NCBI GenBank assembly: GCA_903913865.1
Contig: CAIWMU010000142.1
Span: 1 to 64,000, forward strand
Direction of reading: 5' to 3'
Length of the DNA: 64,000 nt
Source: an uncultured Verrucomicrobia subdivision 3 bacterium
GTDB lineage: Bacteria > Verrucomicrobiota > Verrucomicrobiia > Limisphaerales > UBA8199
The notes below the pieces were generated by a model. The model had not been told where the DNA came from, did not search any database, and was given only the letters and a program-made list of their open reading frames with translations. Below are positions 43,645 to 51,581 of the stretch, one piece after another; within the stretch, counting starts at the first letter, position 1, and each line of letters starts with the position of its first letter. The position numbers were made by a program, and so were the translations under genes.

Positions 43645-44619
43645 TCAGGGGAGTTCGCGACCGCCCTGCTCCACTGTTTCCTTATCATACACTTTGGAGC
43701 CGAGGGTGATCTGTTTGGGGACCGTTTCGCCTTTGAGAATCTTGAGGGCAGTATCTATGGCCTCCGCCCCTCCAGTGGGGTATTGGAAGGTCGCGTCAAG
43801 GAATCCCTGCTTCACGTAGGCCACACCCTCGTGCGGGAGTGCGTCCACCCCCACGAAAATCATCTCTTTCTCCCGTCCCGCAGCCTTGGCCGCCAGGTAT
43901 GCGCCATGTGCTCCGGGGTCGTTGTGGGCGTAAACGCAGTCAATTCTCGGAAACCGGGAGAGGGCTGACTCCATCTCTTTTCGGGCTTCCGGTTCAAGCC
44001 ATTTCATGTCGGCCTCAAAAACGACCTTGATGTCAGTTCCAGCGATACCATCATGAAAGCCGTTGCTCCGATCATGACCTGGTGTGCTTGTCATGAGGCC
44101 CTTAAGTTCCACCACATTACCCTTCCCGCCCAGGCGCTTCGCGATCCATTCGCCAGCCGCCTTTCCTATCTTCTTGTTGTCCGCCCCGATGAAGCAGGTG
44201 AATTTGTCCCCCAGCAGGCTGCGGTCGAGCACAATCACTGGAATCTTCGCTTCCATGGCGCGTGCAACTGGTTCAGTGAGTGGTTGGGCTTCCTTCGGGC
44301 TTATGATGATCAGGTCGACCCCCGCACTAACGAACTCCTCAACGTGCGAACGTTGCTTCAATGTGTCGTTCTGGGCGTCTTTGAACACCATCTTTATTTC
44401 GGGATGCTTCTCGGCCGCCGCCTTGATCTGGGCGTTCATTTCCACCCTCCAAGGTTCGCCGAGATTGCACTGGCTCATGCCGATTGTGTAAGTGGTTCTG
44501 GCTGTCTGATGACTTTGTGCTGAACCATCGGACGGGGTTCCGGCCTTGTCACAGCCGCAGAAGGTTAGGCAGATCGAAGCGAGTGCGATGCCTGGAACAA
44601 GACGTAAGATATGGCGCAT
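43645..44619 (-). CDS. Lipoprotein sugar-binding protein of an ABC transporter (RbsB type)
   Basis: Periplasmic-binding-protein type 1 domain (peripla_BP_4) fused to a lipoprotein signal ending LTFCGC, so lipidation is at Cys22 or Cys23 and the protein is membrane-anchored. The mature part begins YTIGMSQCNLGEPWRVEMNAQI and contains SPKEAQPLTEPVARAMEAKIPVIVLD, typical of ribose/galactofuranose-type binders. No permease or ATPase follows; instead GH172 and an isomerase-like gene do. Starts at the end of a promoter, probably without a leader. Confidence 0.88.
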   Translation of the reverse strand: MRHILRLVPGIALASICLTFCGCDKAGTPSDGSAQSHQTARTTYTIGMSQCNLGEPWRVEMNAQIKAAAEKHPEIKMVFKDAQNDTLKQRSHVEEFVSAGVDLIIISPKEAQPLTEPVARAMEAKIPVIVLDRSLLGDKFTCFIGADNKKIGKAAGEWIAKRLGGKGNVVELKGLMTSTPGHDRSNGFHDGIAGTDIKVVFEADMKWLEPEARKEMESALSRFPRIDCVYAHNDPGAHGAYLAAKAAGREKEMIFVGVDALPHEGVAYVKQGFLDATFQYPTGGAEAIDTALKILKGETVPKQITLGSKVYDKETVEQGGRELP

Positions 44620-44626
44620 GTCCGCA

Positions 44627-44655
44627 TATATAGTTTCAGCGGAAGGTTTTGAAAA
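44627..44655 (-). promoter_or_regulatory. Promoter for the sugar-binding protein operon (leaderless)
   Basis: Minus-strand TTTTCA (44650-44655) and TATATA (44627-44632), spacing 17 bp. The -10 ends 8 nt from the A of the ATG at 44619, which places the start site on or next to the start codon. No Shine-Dalgarno sequence is present. Confidence 0.45.
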
Positions 44656-44716
44656 GCGTTTTCTGAATTATTGCCGGTCTCGTGAACGGCCCTTTCCTGT
44701 CAGCTATTTCCAACGC

Positions 44717-44745
44717 TTGACCTGATGATGCGCCCCCGCTTTAAT
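44717..44745 (+). promoter_or_regulatory. Promoter of the Gfo/Idh/MocA gene
   Basis: TTGACC (44717-44722), 17-bp spacer, TTTAAT (44740-44745): one mismatch in each hexamer to the sigma-70 consensus. Expected start at about 44752, giving a leader of about 11 nt before the ATG at 44763. Confidence 0.55.
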
Positions 44746-44762
44746 TGGCAGGTCTTAAATCT

Positions 44763-46088
44763 ATGAAAACAAACCATCCCCTATCTCGACGACACTTTCT
44801 TGCCACCGCGCTTGCTGCAGGCGCCGCACCATTCATTCTGCCTTCCGGAGTTTGGGCTGCGCAGACCCCTAAAAACTCCATCATCAACCTTGGTTTCGTG
44901 GGGATGGGCACTCAGAACCGGGGACTGATGCGGGGCTTTATTGGACGTCAGGAGGTTCGTGTTCTGGCTGTTTGTGATGTGGATCGGACCCGGCGTGAGG
45001 ACGCAAAGAACACCGTGGACACCTTCTACAAGGAGCATAAGGATTTTTCCGCCCCGGCCCCCTGTGTTGCGTATTCAGACTTCCGTGAGCTGATCGCTCG
45101 AAAGGATCTGGATGGCGTGGTGGTTGCCACCCCTGACCACTGGCACTCAATCATTGCGATTGCCGCCCTCAAGGCAGGGAAAGATGTCTATTGTGAAAAG
45201 CCAATGGCGCACAGCATTGCCGAGGCTCGAGCGATGGTTAAGGCGGTGCGCAAGAATAAGCGGGTCCTGCAGGTCGGGAGTATGCAGAGGTCGTCCAGGG
45301 AGTTCCGGGCGTCGGCCGAACTCATCAGAAACGGATGCCTCGGCAAGCTCACAAAGGTTGAGGTCGCCGTTGGCGGACCCGCCGTCCCGTGCAACCTGCC
45401 GGAGGAACCTCTCGAGCCGGGTTGTGATTGGAACATGTGGCTGGGCCCCGCCCCGCTCCGACCTTACACTTCAACCCTCAGTCCGCGGGGTGTCCACAAG
45501 CATTTCCCCGATTGGCGAAACTACCGGGAATATGGTGGCGGCGGCGTGACTGATTGGGGCGCACACCATTTTGATATTCCGCAGTGGGGAATGGGTTACG
45601 ATGCCAGCGGTCCAATTGAGATTACGCCTCCGGGAACGCCGGGCGCCCAGAGTGGTGTCGTGCTTCTCTATCCAAACGGTGTGGAGGTTCACCATACCGG
45701 CGGTAACGGCATCACTTTCTTCGGGGAGAACGGAAAGCTGTTCGTCAACCGCGGACAGTTCAAACTCTGGATCGATGGAAAGCAGAAGGCCGAGGACATC
45801 AGCTATTGTGAGCCCATCCTGAAGGAGATGCTCCCTGCCAACGCCGTCCGCCTCTATGACAGCCCCCATCATTTGGCCGATTGGCTCGGCTGCATGCGTT
45901 CCCGCAAACTTCCGATTTGTGACGTGGAAGTGGGAGCGCGCACTGTGAGTGTTTGCGAGTTGGTCAACCTCGCTTATTACCACGGTAAAAAGCTCAAGTG
46001 GGATCCATCCAAGGAAGCATTCGTCGGGGGCACTGGCGATCCCGCCTGGCTGCATCCCATTGTTCGGGCCCCTTGGAAGGCTGTCTGA
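44763..46088 (+). CDS. Tat-exported Gfo/Idh/MocA-family oxidoreductase
   Basis: NAD(P)-dependent sugar or sugar-alcohol dehydrogenase-like protein. The N-terminal twin-arginine signal LSRRHFLATALAAG precedes a Rossmann domain (LGFVGMGTQNRG) and the hallmark EKPMAHSIAEARAM (Lys of EKP, catalytic) and GSMQRSSREFRASAELI; the C-terminal half is the usual open beta-sheet domain. Many Verrucomicrobiota/Planctomycetota have such exported members, sometimes with bound NAD. The track starts at a TTG (44745); the ATG at 44763 fits the promoter. Divergent from the sugar-binding/GH172 operon. Confidence 0.88.
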   Translation: MKTNHPLSRRHFLATALAAGAAPFILPSGVWAAQTPKNSIINLGFVGMGTQNRGLMRGFIGRQEVRVLAVCDVDRTRREDAKNTVDTFYKEHKDFSAPAPCVAYSDFRELIARKDLDGVVVATPDHWHSIIAIAALKAGKDVYCEKPMAHSIAEARAMVKAVRKNKRVLQVGSMQRSSREFRASAELIRNGCLGKLTKVEVAVGGPAVPCNLPEEPLEPGCDWNMWLGPAPLRPYTSTLSPRGVHKHFPDWRNYREYGGGGVTDWGAHHFDIPQWGMGYDASGPIEITPPGTPGAQSGVVLLYPNGVEVHHTGGNGITFFGENGKLFVNRGQFKLWIDGKQKAEDISYCEPILKEMLPANAVRLYDSPHHLADWLGCMRSRKLPICDVEVGARTVSVCELVNLAYYHGKKLKWDPSKEAFVGGTGDPAWLHPIVRAPWKAV

Positions 46089-46266
46089 CGTCCCCCCCGG
46101 CGGGCATCTCATAGGACTTGCCCGCTGATTTCCGGAAACTCCGTTACGGCGGTTCTCGACTGGCCGCCGGGGTCGGTTCAGGGTCAATTTGCTATTCTGC
46201 GAATTGGCCGATACCTGCCACGAGCCTTTCTGGTGCATCAGCTTGCTTCCAAGGTGCGATTAGAAC

Positions 46267-46294
46267 TTGGCTTTCGGTGAAATTTGCGTATAAA
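46267..46294 (+). promoter_or_regulatory. lysC promoter
   Basis: TTGGCT (46267-46272), 16-bp spacer, TATAAA (46289-46294). Predicted start is about 46301, giving a leader of about 14 nt without Shine-Dalgarno sequence before the ATG at 46315. Confidence 0.5.
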
Positions 46295-46314
46295 TTTCCG
46301 CGCTAATTTATTTT

Positions 46315-47532
46315 ATGGCATTGATCGTTCAGAAATTCGGCGGCACATCCGTTGGCAATCCCGAACGGATTAAGAATGTTGCCAAACGGGTGGCCACTTA
46401 CCGGGCCAAAGGTGACAAAGTGGTCGTTGTCGTCTCCGCGATGAGCGGGGTGACGGACAACCTTATCAAGATGGCAAAGGACATAATGCCTCTGCCAAAT
46501 GAGCGCGAAATGGATGTCCTGCTGGCCACCGGAGAGCAGACAACCATCGCTCTGACCGCCATTGCCCTCCATTCCCTGGGGGTTCCGGCCATCTCCCTTA
46601 CGGGAGCGCAAGCCGGCATCGTTACCGATGGGGTTCACACCAAGGCGAAGATCCAGAACATCACCCCAAAGAAGATCCACGATCTCCTCAGCTCCGGGCA
46701 TGTGGTTATTGTTGCCGGATTTCAGGGGCAGACAATCGAAGGGCAAGTCACGACACTCGGGCGCGGGGGGTCTGATCTGACCGCGATAGCTTTGGCAGCG
46801 GCCTTGAAGGCTGATTTGTGCCAGATTTACACGGATGTGGATGGTGTTTACACCGCCGATCCCAGAATTGTGACCGGAGCCCGGAAACTTGATGAAATCT
46901 CCTACGACGAAATGCTGGAGTTGGCCAGCCTTGGCGCCAAGGTCATGCAATCCCGCTCGGTTGAGTTCGCCAAGAAATTCGGTGTTATCTTTGAGGTCAG
47001 ATCCAGTTTAAATGACAACCCAGGAACAATTGTGAAAGAGGAAACTAAAAACATGGAGGGAGTGGTCGTTCGTGGCGTCTCCCTCGACAAGAATCAGGCA
47101 AAAGTCACCCTGGTGGCAGTTCCGGACAAACCCGGCGTTGCTGCTCGCATTTTCAAAGCCATCGGAGACGCCACTGTGAATGTGGACATGATCGTTCAAA
47201 ACATCAGCCACGGCAGCGGCAGTCCGGCCACGGACATTTCGTTTACCGTCGACAAGCCTGATCTGCTGAAGGCCCAAAAGGTGATTGAATCCCTCCGTCA
47301 GGAGATCGGTTTCGGCACTGTCCTCTCCAGCGAGAACATTGGGAAGCTTTCGATCGTTGGAGTTGGGATGAAAAGCCACACCGGGGTTGCTGGAAAGATG
47401 TTTGAGACTCTTGCCCAGGAGGGTGTTAACATCGACATGATTTCGACCAGTGAGATCAAAATCTCTGTCGTTGTTGATCTCACGAAGGGAGAGCAGGCAA
47501 TGAAGTCTGTTCATGCCGCGTTTCTGGGTTAG
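46315..47532 (+). CDS. lysC: Aspartate kinase
   Basis: First enzyme of the aspartate pathway, phosphorylating aspartate for Lys, Thr, Met and diaminopimelate synthesis. The kinase domain (about 1-235) opens with LIVQKFGGTSVGNPERI, and contains the GRGGSDLTAIALAAALKAD and TADPRIV motifs. Two ACT domains (about 265-400) make it feedback-regulated. Length 405 aa is typical of monofunctional class II type. An internal ATG at 47053 (codon 247), preceded by AGAGGA 10 nt upstream, could give a separate regulatory subunit as in Bacillus subtilis LysC. Promoter upstream is listed separately. Confidence 0.97.
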   Translation: MALIVQKFGGTSVGNPERIKNVAKRVATYRAKGDKVVVVVSAMSGVTDNLIKMAKDIMPLPNEREMDVLLATGEQTTIALTAIALHSLGVPAISLTGAQAGIVTDGVHTKAKIQNITPKKIHDLLSSGHVVIVAGFQGQTIEGQVTTLGRGGSDLTAIALAAALKADLCQIYTDVDGVYTADPRIVTGARKLDEISYDEMLELASLGAKVMQSRSVEFAKKFGVIFEVRSSLNDNPGTIVKEETKNMEGVVVRGVSLDKNQAKVTLVAVPDKPGVAARIFKAIGDATVNVDMIVQNISHGSGSPATDISFTVDKPDLLKAQKVIESLRQEIGFGTVLSSENIGKLSIVGVGMKSHTGVAGKMFETLAQEGVNIDMISTSEIKISVVVDLTKGEQAMKSVHAAFLG

Positions 47533-47601
47533 TTCAGACGAAGAGTGCAAATCCTGATTTGCGGATTGAGCCTGCGCTTTGCCTGTGCTAGGTTCGGCTC
47601 T

Positions 47602-47730
47602 GTGAATCGGTTGACGAAGCAGGAATTTAAGGTTCTTTGCTTGATATTGTGCTTGTTGATAACGGGCGTGGCCGCAAAATCATGGCGGGTGTGGCATCCC
47701 CGCACCGTCAATCTCTCTTCACATCCATAA
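47602..47730 (+). CDS. Putative 42-residue membrane protein coupled to the Minf_1886 gene
   Basis: From a GTG at 47602 the track ORF reads NRLTKQEFKVLCLILCLLITG followed by a short basic tail: one predicted transmembrane helix preceded by a LTKQE-type charged start. A weak Shine-Dalgarno AGG lies 9 nt upstream. Its TAA ends one base before the ATG of the next gene, suggesting coupled translation. The longer track ORF from 47545 adds residues that do not look natural. Family unknown; the layout resembles the N-terminal anchors of ComEA-like proteins. Confidence 0.45.
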   Translation: MNRLTKQEFKVLCLILCLLITGVAAKSWRVWHPRTVNLSSHP

Positions 47731-47731
47731 A

Positions 47732-48160
47732 ATGCACGAAGTCAGTTTTGATGAGGCGCTTGATCTGGTCAGGGACAAGGATTCCCGCTATGCCCGGGAT
47801 GCCTACCTATTCATACGTGAGGCCCTTGATCATACCCAAAAAGCTGCGGGCAAGGAGAACCGGGGGAGAGTTCGCCAACACGTTTCCGGCCAGGAGTTGC
47901 TCGGCGGGATACGCGACTTCGCACTTTCACAGTTTGGTCCGATGACAGTCACCGTTCTGGAGGAGTGGGGTATTTGCAATTGCCAGGACTTCGGAAACAT
48001 GGTTTTCAACATGGTGGAAATTGGTTTGCTGGCAAAGACTGAAAAAGACAGTTTGGAGGACTTTTCAGAAGGTTATGACTTCCATGATGCCTTCTGCAAA
48101 CCGTATCTGCCAAGTTCCCGGTTGTCCAAGCCGAAGAACGATGTTAAAGCTCGCTCCTGA
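47732..48160 (+). CDS. Minf_1886-family protein
   Basis: A 142-aa soluble protein of the family named after Methylacidiphilum Minf_1886, widespread in Verrucomicrobiota and Planctomycetota and of unknown function. Conserved elements are the start MHEVSFDEALDLVRDKDSRYARDAYLFIREALDHTQK, the HVSGQELLGGIRDFALSQFGPM block and the EWGICNCQDFGNMVFNMVEIGLLAKTE block; it ends in a charged tail. It directly follows the 42-residue ORF (1 bp gap). Its presence is a PVC-lineage marker. Confidence 0.85.
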   Translation: MHEVSFDEALDLVRDKDSRYARDAYLFIREALDHTQKAAGKENRGRVRQHVSGQELLGGIRDFALSQFGPMTVTVLEEWGICNCQDFGNMVFNMVEIGLLAKTEKDSLEDFSEGYDFHDAFCKPYLPSSRLSKPKNDVKARS

Positions 48161-48290
48161 CCGTTCGGTTCCTGATTCCACGATCCCCGGTTTTTCGGTG
48201 TGAATGCTCCAGCCACTCAACGGGCCTCCGAATCGGGTTCCGAAAATCCGATGTGCGTTTCAGTTCCCGTATCCAATAGACATTACTAGC

Positions 48291-50846
48291 ATGATCGATC
48301 CCAACCAGCTCTTAGAACCGGAACTGCCAGCCATTCCGCCGGATGTCAATCTGGTTCGTTTGGACAATGGTCTGACCATCATCATCAAGGAGGACCATAG
48401 TGCCCCCGTCGTCTCGGCTCAAGCATGGTGCATGAGCGGTAGCGTTCACGAGGATAAATGGCTTGGCGCGGGGCTTTCGCATGTGCTGGAGCACATGCTG
48501 TTCAAGGGCACCACCACCCGGCCGGGGTCGCGGATTGATCAGGAGGTTCAGGAAGCGGGCGGCCAGATGAACGCCTACACATCCTTCGATCGAACTGTCT
48601 ACCATATTGATGTCCCCAACACAGGGGCGACTGTCGCCATCGATATTCTATGCGACATCATGCAGCACGCCACACTGCCAGCGGAGGAGATGGAGAAGGA
48701 AAAACAGGTGATCCTCCGGGAGATGGACATGAACGTCGATGATCCTGGCCGCCGGGCGAGCAGACGCCTTTTTGAGGCGGCATACACACGGAGCCCTTAC
48801 AGGTTTACGGTGATCGGTTATCCCGACATCTTCAACGAGTTGAAGGCAGATGACATACGGTCCTACTATGTTGAGAAATACGCGCCAAACAACGTGTTCT
48901 TTGTGGTTGTGGGGGATATATCTGCGGCCACGGTGACTGAGCAGATCAAGACAGCGTATCGCGACACGAAAGCCCGCCCTACCCCGCCGGTCGTTCTGCC
49001 CGAGGAGCCGAGACAAACTGCTCCCAGGGAGGTTGTTGAGGAATCCTCAATCGAACTCGGTCACCTTCATTTCGCCTGGCACATTCCTGATCTCCGACAT
49101 CCCGACATTGCGGCGCTGGACGTTCTATCTGTGCTTCTGGGAACCGGGCGCAGCTCCCGGCTCTACCAGCAGGTCAGGGAGAGGTTGGGAGTCGTCCACT
49201 CGGCGGATTGCTGGATGTATTGCCCGGGCGGAACCGGCCTTTTCGGAATGTCCGCCATCGTGGATGGAGACAAGTTTGAAGCCGCACGAGAGGCCATGCT
49301 GGCCGAGATTGAAAAGTTAAAGGTCGCCCCCGTGCTGGAATCAGAAGTGGCCAAGGCAGTAAAGCAGTTTCTCTCGTCATCCCTTTCCATCCGGAAGACC
49401 ATGCAGGGACAGGCTCAGGCTTTTGGTGGCAGCTGGATTTCCACCAATGACCTGAATTTTTCTGAGCGTTACATGCGTGCCATCAAAACGGTCACGCCGG
49501 AGGACATCCAACGGGTTGCACGCCAGTATCTCACATCAGTGAACCGGACCCTCTACGCACTTTTGCCGACGAACTCCAGGACGGTGTCAGCCTCCGGCCA
49601 GACGTTCGCCTGCAAATCCGAGACAAGGTTGATTACCCTTCAAAACGGTTTGAGGCTTCTGCTGAAGGAGGATCATCGACTCCCATTCGTGGACTTTCGT
49701 GCTGTGTTCAGGGGAGGTGTGCTGGATGAAACCCCATCCAACTGCGGGATCACTCGATTGGCCGGGAAGCTTCTGCTAAAGGGCACAACCTCACGGAGCG
49801 CCGAAGATCTTGCCATTCAGATTGAGTCGATTGGGGGAAGCCTGGACACCTATGGCGGCAACAACAGCTTCGGGGTCACCGCCGAGGTGATGAGTGGCGA
49901 TTTTGCGACCGGGCTGGAGCTTCTTTTTGATGTGATCCTGAACCCGCAGTTTCCAACCGACTCGATTGAGAGGGAGCGTGAGGTGCAACTTGCTTCCATT
50001 AGGGCCCAGCGGGATCACATGCTCCAGTGTGCGTTCAAATCGATGCGACGTGCCATGTTCGGCTCCATCGGCTATGGATTGGACAGCTTGGGATCCGAGG
50101 ATAGCGTCAAGAGTCTGGTTCGCGAAGACCTGGTGAGCTTTCACTCACGGGATGTGCGTCCTGACAACTGCGTGCTGGCCATTTATGGTGATATCGATTC
50201 CTCCCAGGTTGAGCGCCTGGTCGGATCCGCTGTTGCCAATTGGAAAGCACCTGATTCTTTGCCTCGCACCCAGCACGGGAACCCTTCATCACTGAAGTCC
50301 ATCGAACGAGTGTTGGAAAGTCGGGATAAGAAGCAGGCGGTTATCGTGGTCGGTTTTCCCGGGACGACCATGAGCAACCCTGACCGATTCGTCCTCGATA
50401 TGTTGCAGGAAGCCTGTAGTGATCTTGGATCACGTTTGTTTCTCAGGATCCGGGAGGAACTGGGACTTGCATATTACGTGGGGGCGCAAAACTTCGCAGG
50501 CATCACCCCGGGATACTTCGCCTTTTACGTAGGAACATCACCTGAACATGTGGATCGTGTCGAAGCGGAACTGCTTGATGAGGCTGCGAAGTTGCGATCA
50601 GAGGGGCTCACCCAGGCTGAATTGGATCGGTCCAAATTCAAAATCATCGGGAATAACAAAATCGCCAGGCAGGATCTGGGTGGTATGGCCATGACCAACG
50701 CCTTGGACGAACTTTATGGTTTGGGCTTCAACTTGAGCGACGATGCGGATGCCCGATATGAGGCCGTCACTCTGGAGCAGGTCCGGGATGCTGCTCGAAA
50801 ATATCTGACTCCGGAAATCCATGTGGTCACGGTGATCCGTCCATGA
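48291..50846 (+). CDS. Tandem M16-family zinc peptidase (insulinase/pitrilysin-like)
   Basis: Two M16 modules in one chain. Module 1 (about 1-430) has the inverted zinc motif HVLEH (His64 to His68 from this start) with the downstream Glu at DRTVYHIDVP/ VILREMDMNVD. Module 2 (about 440-850) has the fold but lost the motif (GITRLAGKLLLKG), as in the non-catalytic partner of mitochondrial processing peptidase-type and pseudopilus M16 proteins. No signal peptide. The ORF is open back to an ATG at 48204, but the family-like N-terminus starts at 48291. Bacterial M16B pairs are usually two genes; here they are fused. Confidence 0.85.
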   Translation: MIDPNQLLEPELPAIPPDVNLVRLDNGLTIIIKEDHSAPVVSAQAWCMSGSVHEDKWLGAGLSHVLEHMLFKGTTTRPGSRIDQEVQEAGGQMNAYTSFDRTVYHIDVPNTGATVAIDILCDIMQHATLPAEEMEKEKQVILREMDMNVDDPGRRASRRLFEAAYTRSPYRFTVIGYPDIFNELKADDIRSYYVEKYAPNNVFFVVVGDISAATVTEQIKTAYRDTKARPTPPVVLPEEPRQTAPREVVEESSIELGHLHFAWHIPDLRHPDIAALDVLSVLLGTGRSSRLYQQVRERLGVVHSADCWMYCPGGTGLFGMSAIVDGDKFEAAREAMLAEIEKLKVAPVLESEVAKAVKQFLSSSLSIRKTMQGQAQAFGGSWISTNDLNFSERYMRAIKTVTPEDIQRVARQYLTSVNRTLYALLPTNSRTVSASGQTFACKSETRLITLQNGLRLLLKEDHRLPFVDFRAVFRGGVLDETPSNCGITRLAGKLLLKGTTSRSAEDLAIQIESIGGSLDTYGGNNSFGVTAEVMSGDFATGLELLFDVILNPQFPTDSIEREREVQLASIRAQRDHMLQCAFKSMRRAMFGSIGYGLDSLGSEDSVKSLVREDLVSFHSRDVRPDNCVLAIYGDIDSSQVERLVGSAVANWKAPDSLPRTQHGNPSSLKSIERVLESRDKKQAVIVVGFPGTTMSNPDRFVLDMLQEACSDLGSRLFLRIREELGLAYYVGAQNFAGITPGYFAFYVGTSPEHVDRVEAELLDEAAKLRSEGLTQAELDRSKFKIIGNNKIARQDLGGMAMTNALDELYGLGFNLSDDADARYEAVTLEQVRDAARKYLTPEIHVVTVIRP

Positions 50847-50967
50847 GCCAACGGTCTCAGAAATCGGAGTTTGTGTAACTTTCGACCGCCACCGTGCGTC
50901 TAACCTGGGGCAGGATTCTGCATTGAGCGGAGTCCCTGAGCAACCGGTTTGTGCGTCGAGGTAATTT

Positions 50968-51495
50968 ATGAGAACGTTTCTTTCAAGAGCAGCCATTCTG
51001 GCCTTGGTTCTGTGCGGTGCCGCAAGTTTCATTTCGGCCGCAATGGCTGCAGAGGAGGATGGCGGGCGTCGTGGGGATCAACTGCAGCGGTTGGAGAGGC
51101 GCATCAATGAACTTGCCCAGCATCAGGAGCAAATCGCCCAGCAGATGGAGCAGATTCAAATGGCGCGGCCCCAGCCGACTCCTCAACCAGGTTTTGGACC
51201 GCAAGGACCAAACCGCGTAGGGGCTCCCAACATGGCAAATCCTGGCGTTCATTCCCTCCAGCCGGGAATGGTCGGTGCCCCCGGAATGGTTAAAGACCGC
51301 AAGGGCCTGCATGATCTCGTCGGCTTGATATTCCTTGGGATGCTCATCTCGAACATCCTGCTCTCTGTTTGGATCTACACCGACATCCGCAAGCGCGGGG
51401 AAGGCTCCGGGATCTTCATTGCTCTGGCTTTGGTGGCTGGAATTCCTGCTGCGATCATTTACTCCCTTGTGCGGATCGCAGACAAAAAGCCGTAG
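50968..51495 (+). CDS. Hypothetical exported/membrane protein with coiled coil
   Basis: A 175-aa protein: signal-like N-terminus (about 1-27), a Gln/Glu-rich coiled coil (DQLQRLERRINELAQHQEQIAQQMEQIQMA, about 38-70), a Pro/Gly/Asn/Gln-rich linker (about 70-110), and two hydrophobic C-terminal segments (GLIFLGMLISNILLSVWIY and IFIALALVAGIPAAIIYSL) separated by a short charged loop. The overall plan is that of small phage-shock or surface anchoring proteins, but no family is recognised. Ends within a perfect hairpin. Confidence 0.75.
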   Translation: MRTFLSRAAILALVLCGAASFISAAMAAEEDGGRRGDQLQRLERRINELAQHQEQIAQQMEQIQMARPQPTPQPGFGPQGPNRVGAPNMANPGVHSLQPGMVGAPGMVKDRKGLHDLVGLIFLGMLISNILLSVWIYTDIRKRGEGSGIFIALALVAGIPAAIIYSLVRIADKKP

Positions 51496-51517
51496 TCGGA
51501 TCATAGTCTGATCCGAC
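51495..51517. terminator. Perfect 9-bp hairpin at the stop of the coiled-coil protein gene
   Basis: GTCGGATCA-tagtc-TGATCCGAC: a perfect 9-bp stem with 5-base loop, beginning on the last base of the stop codon. No T-tract follows, so a termination role is probable rather than certain. It separates this gene from the convergent DUF362 gene. Confidence 0.55.
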
Positions 51518-51581
51518 GAAGCGACATGTAACTTTGGCCGTTGCTTCTCCCCTGTTTGAGTTCCTGCGGTCTCCTGGATGA

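Noticed and set aside
45471-46238. 255-aa minus-strand ORF over the Gfo/Idh/MocA gene
   Set aside because: Antisense shadow; no recognisable family or promoter.
47547-47562. Inverted repeat GCAAATC-CT-GATTTGC after lysC, a possible terminator
   Set aside because: Tiny loop and no T-tract; could be chance.
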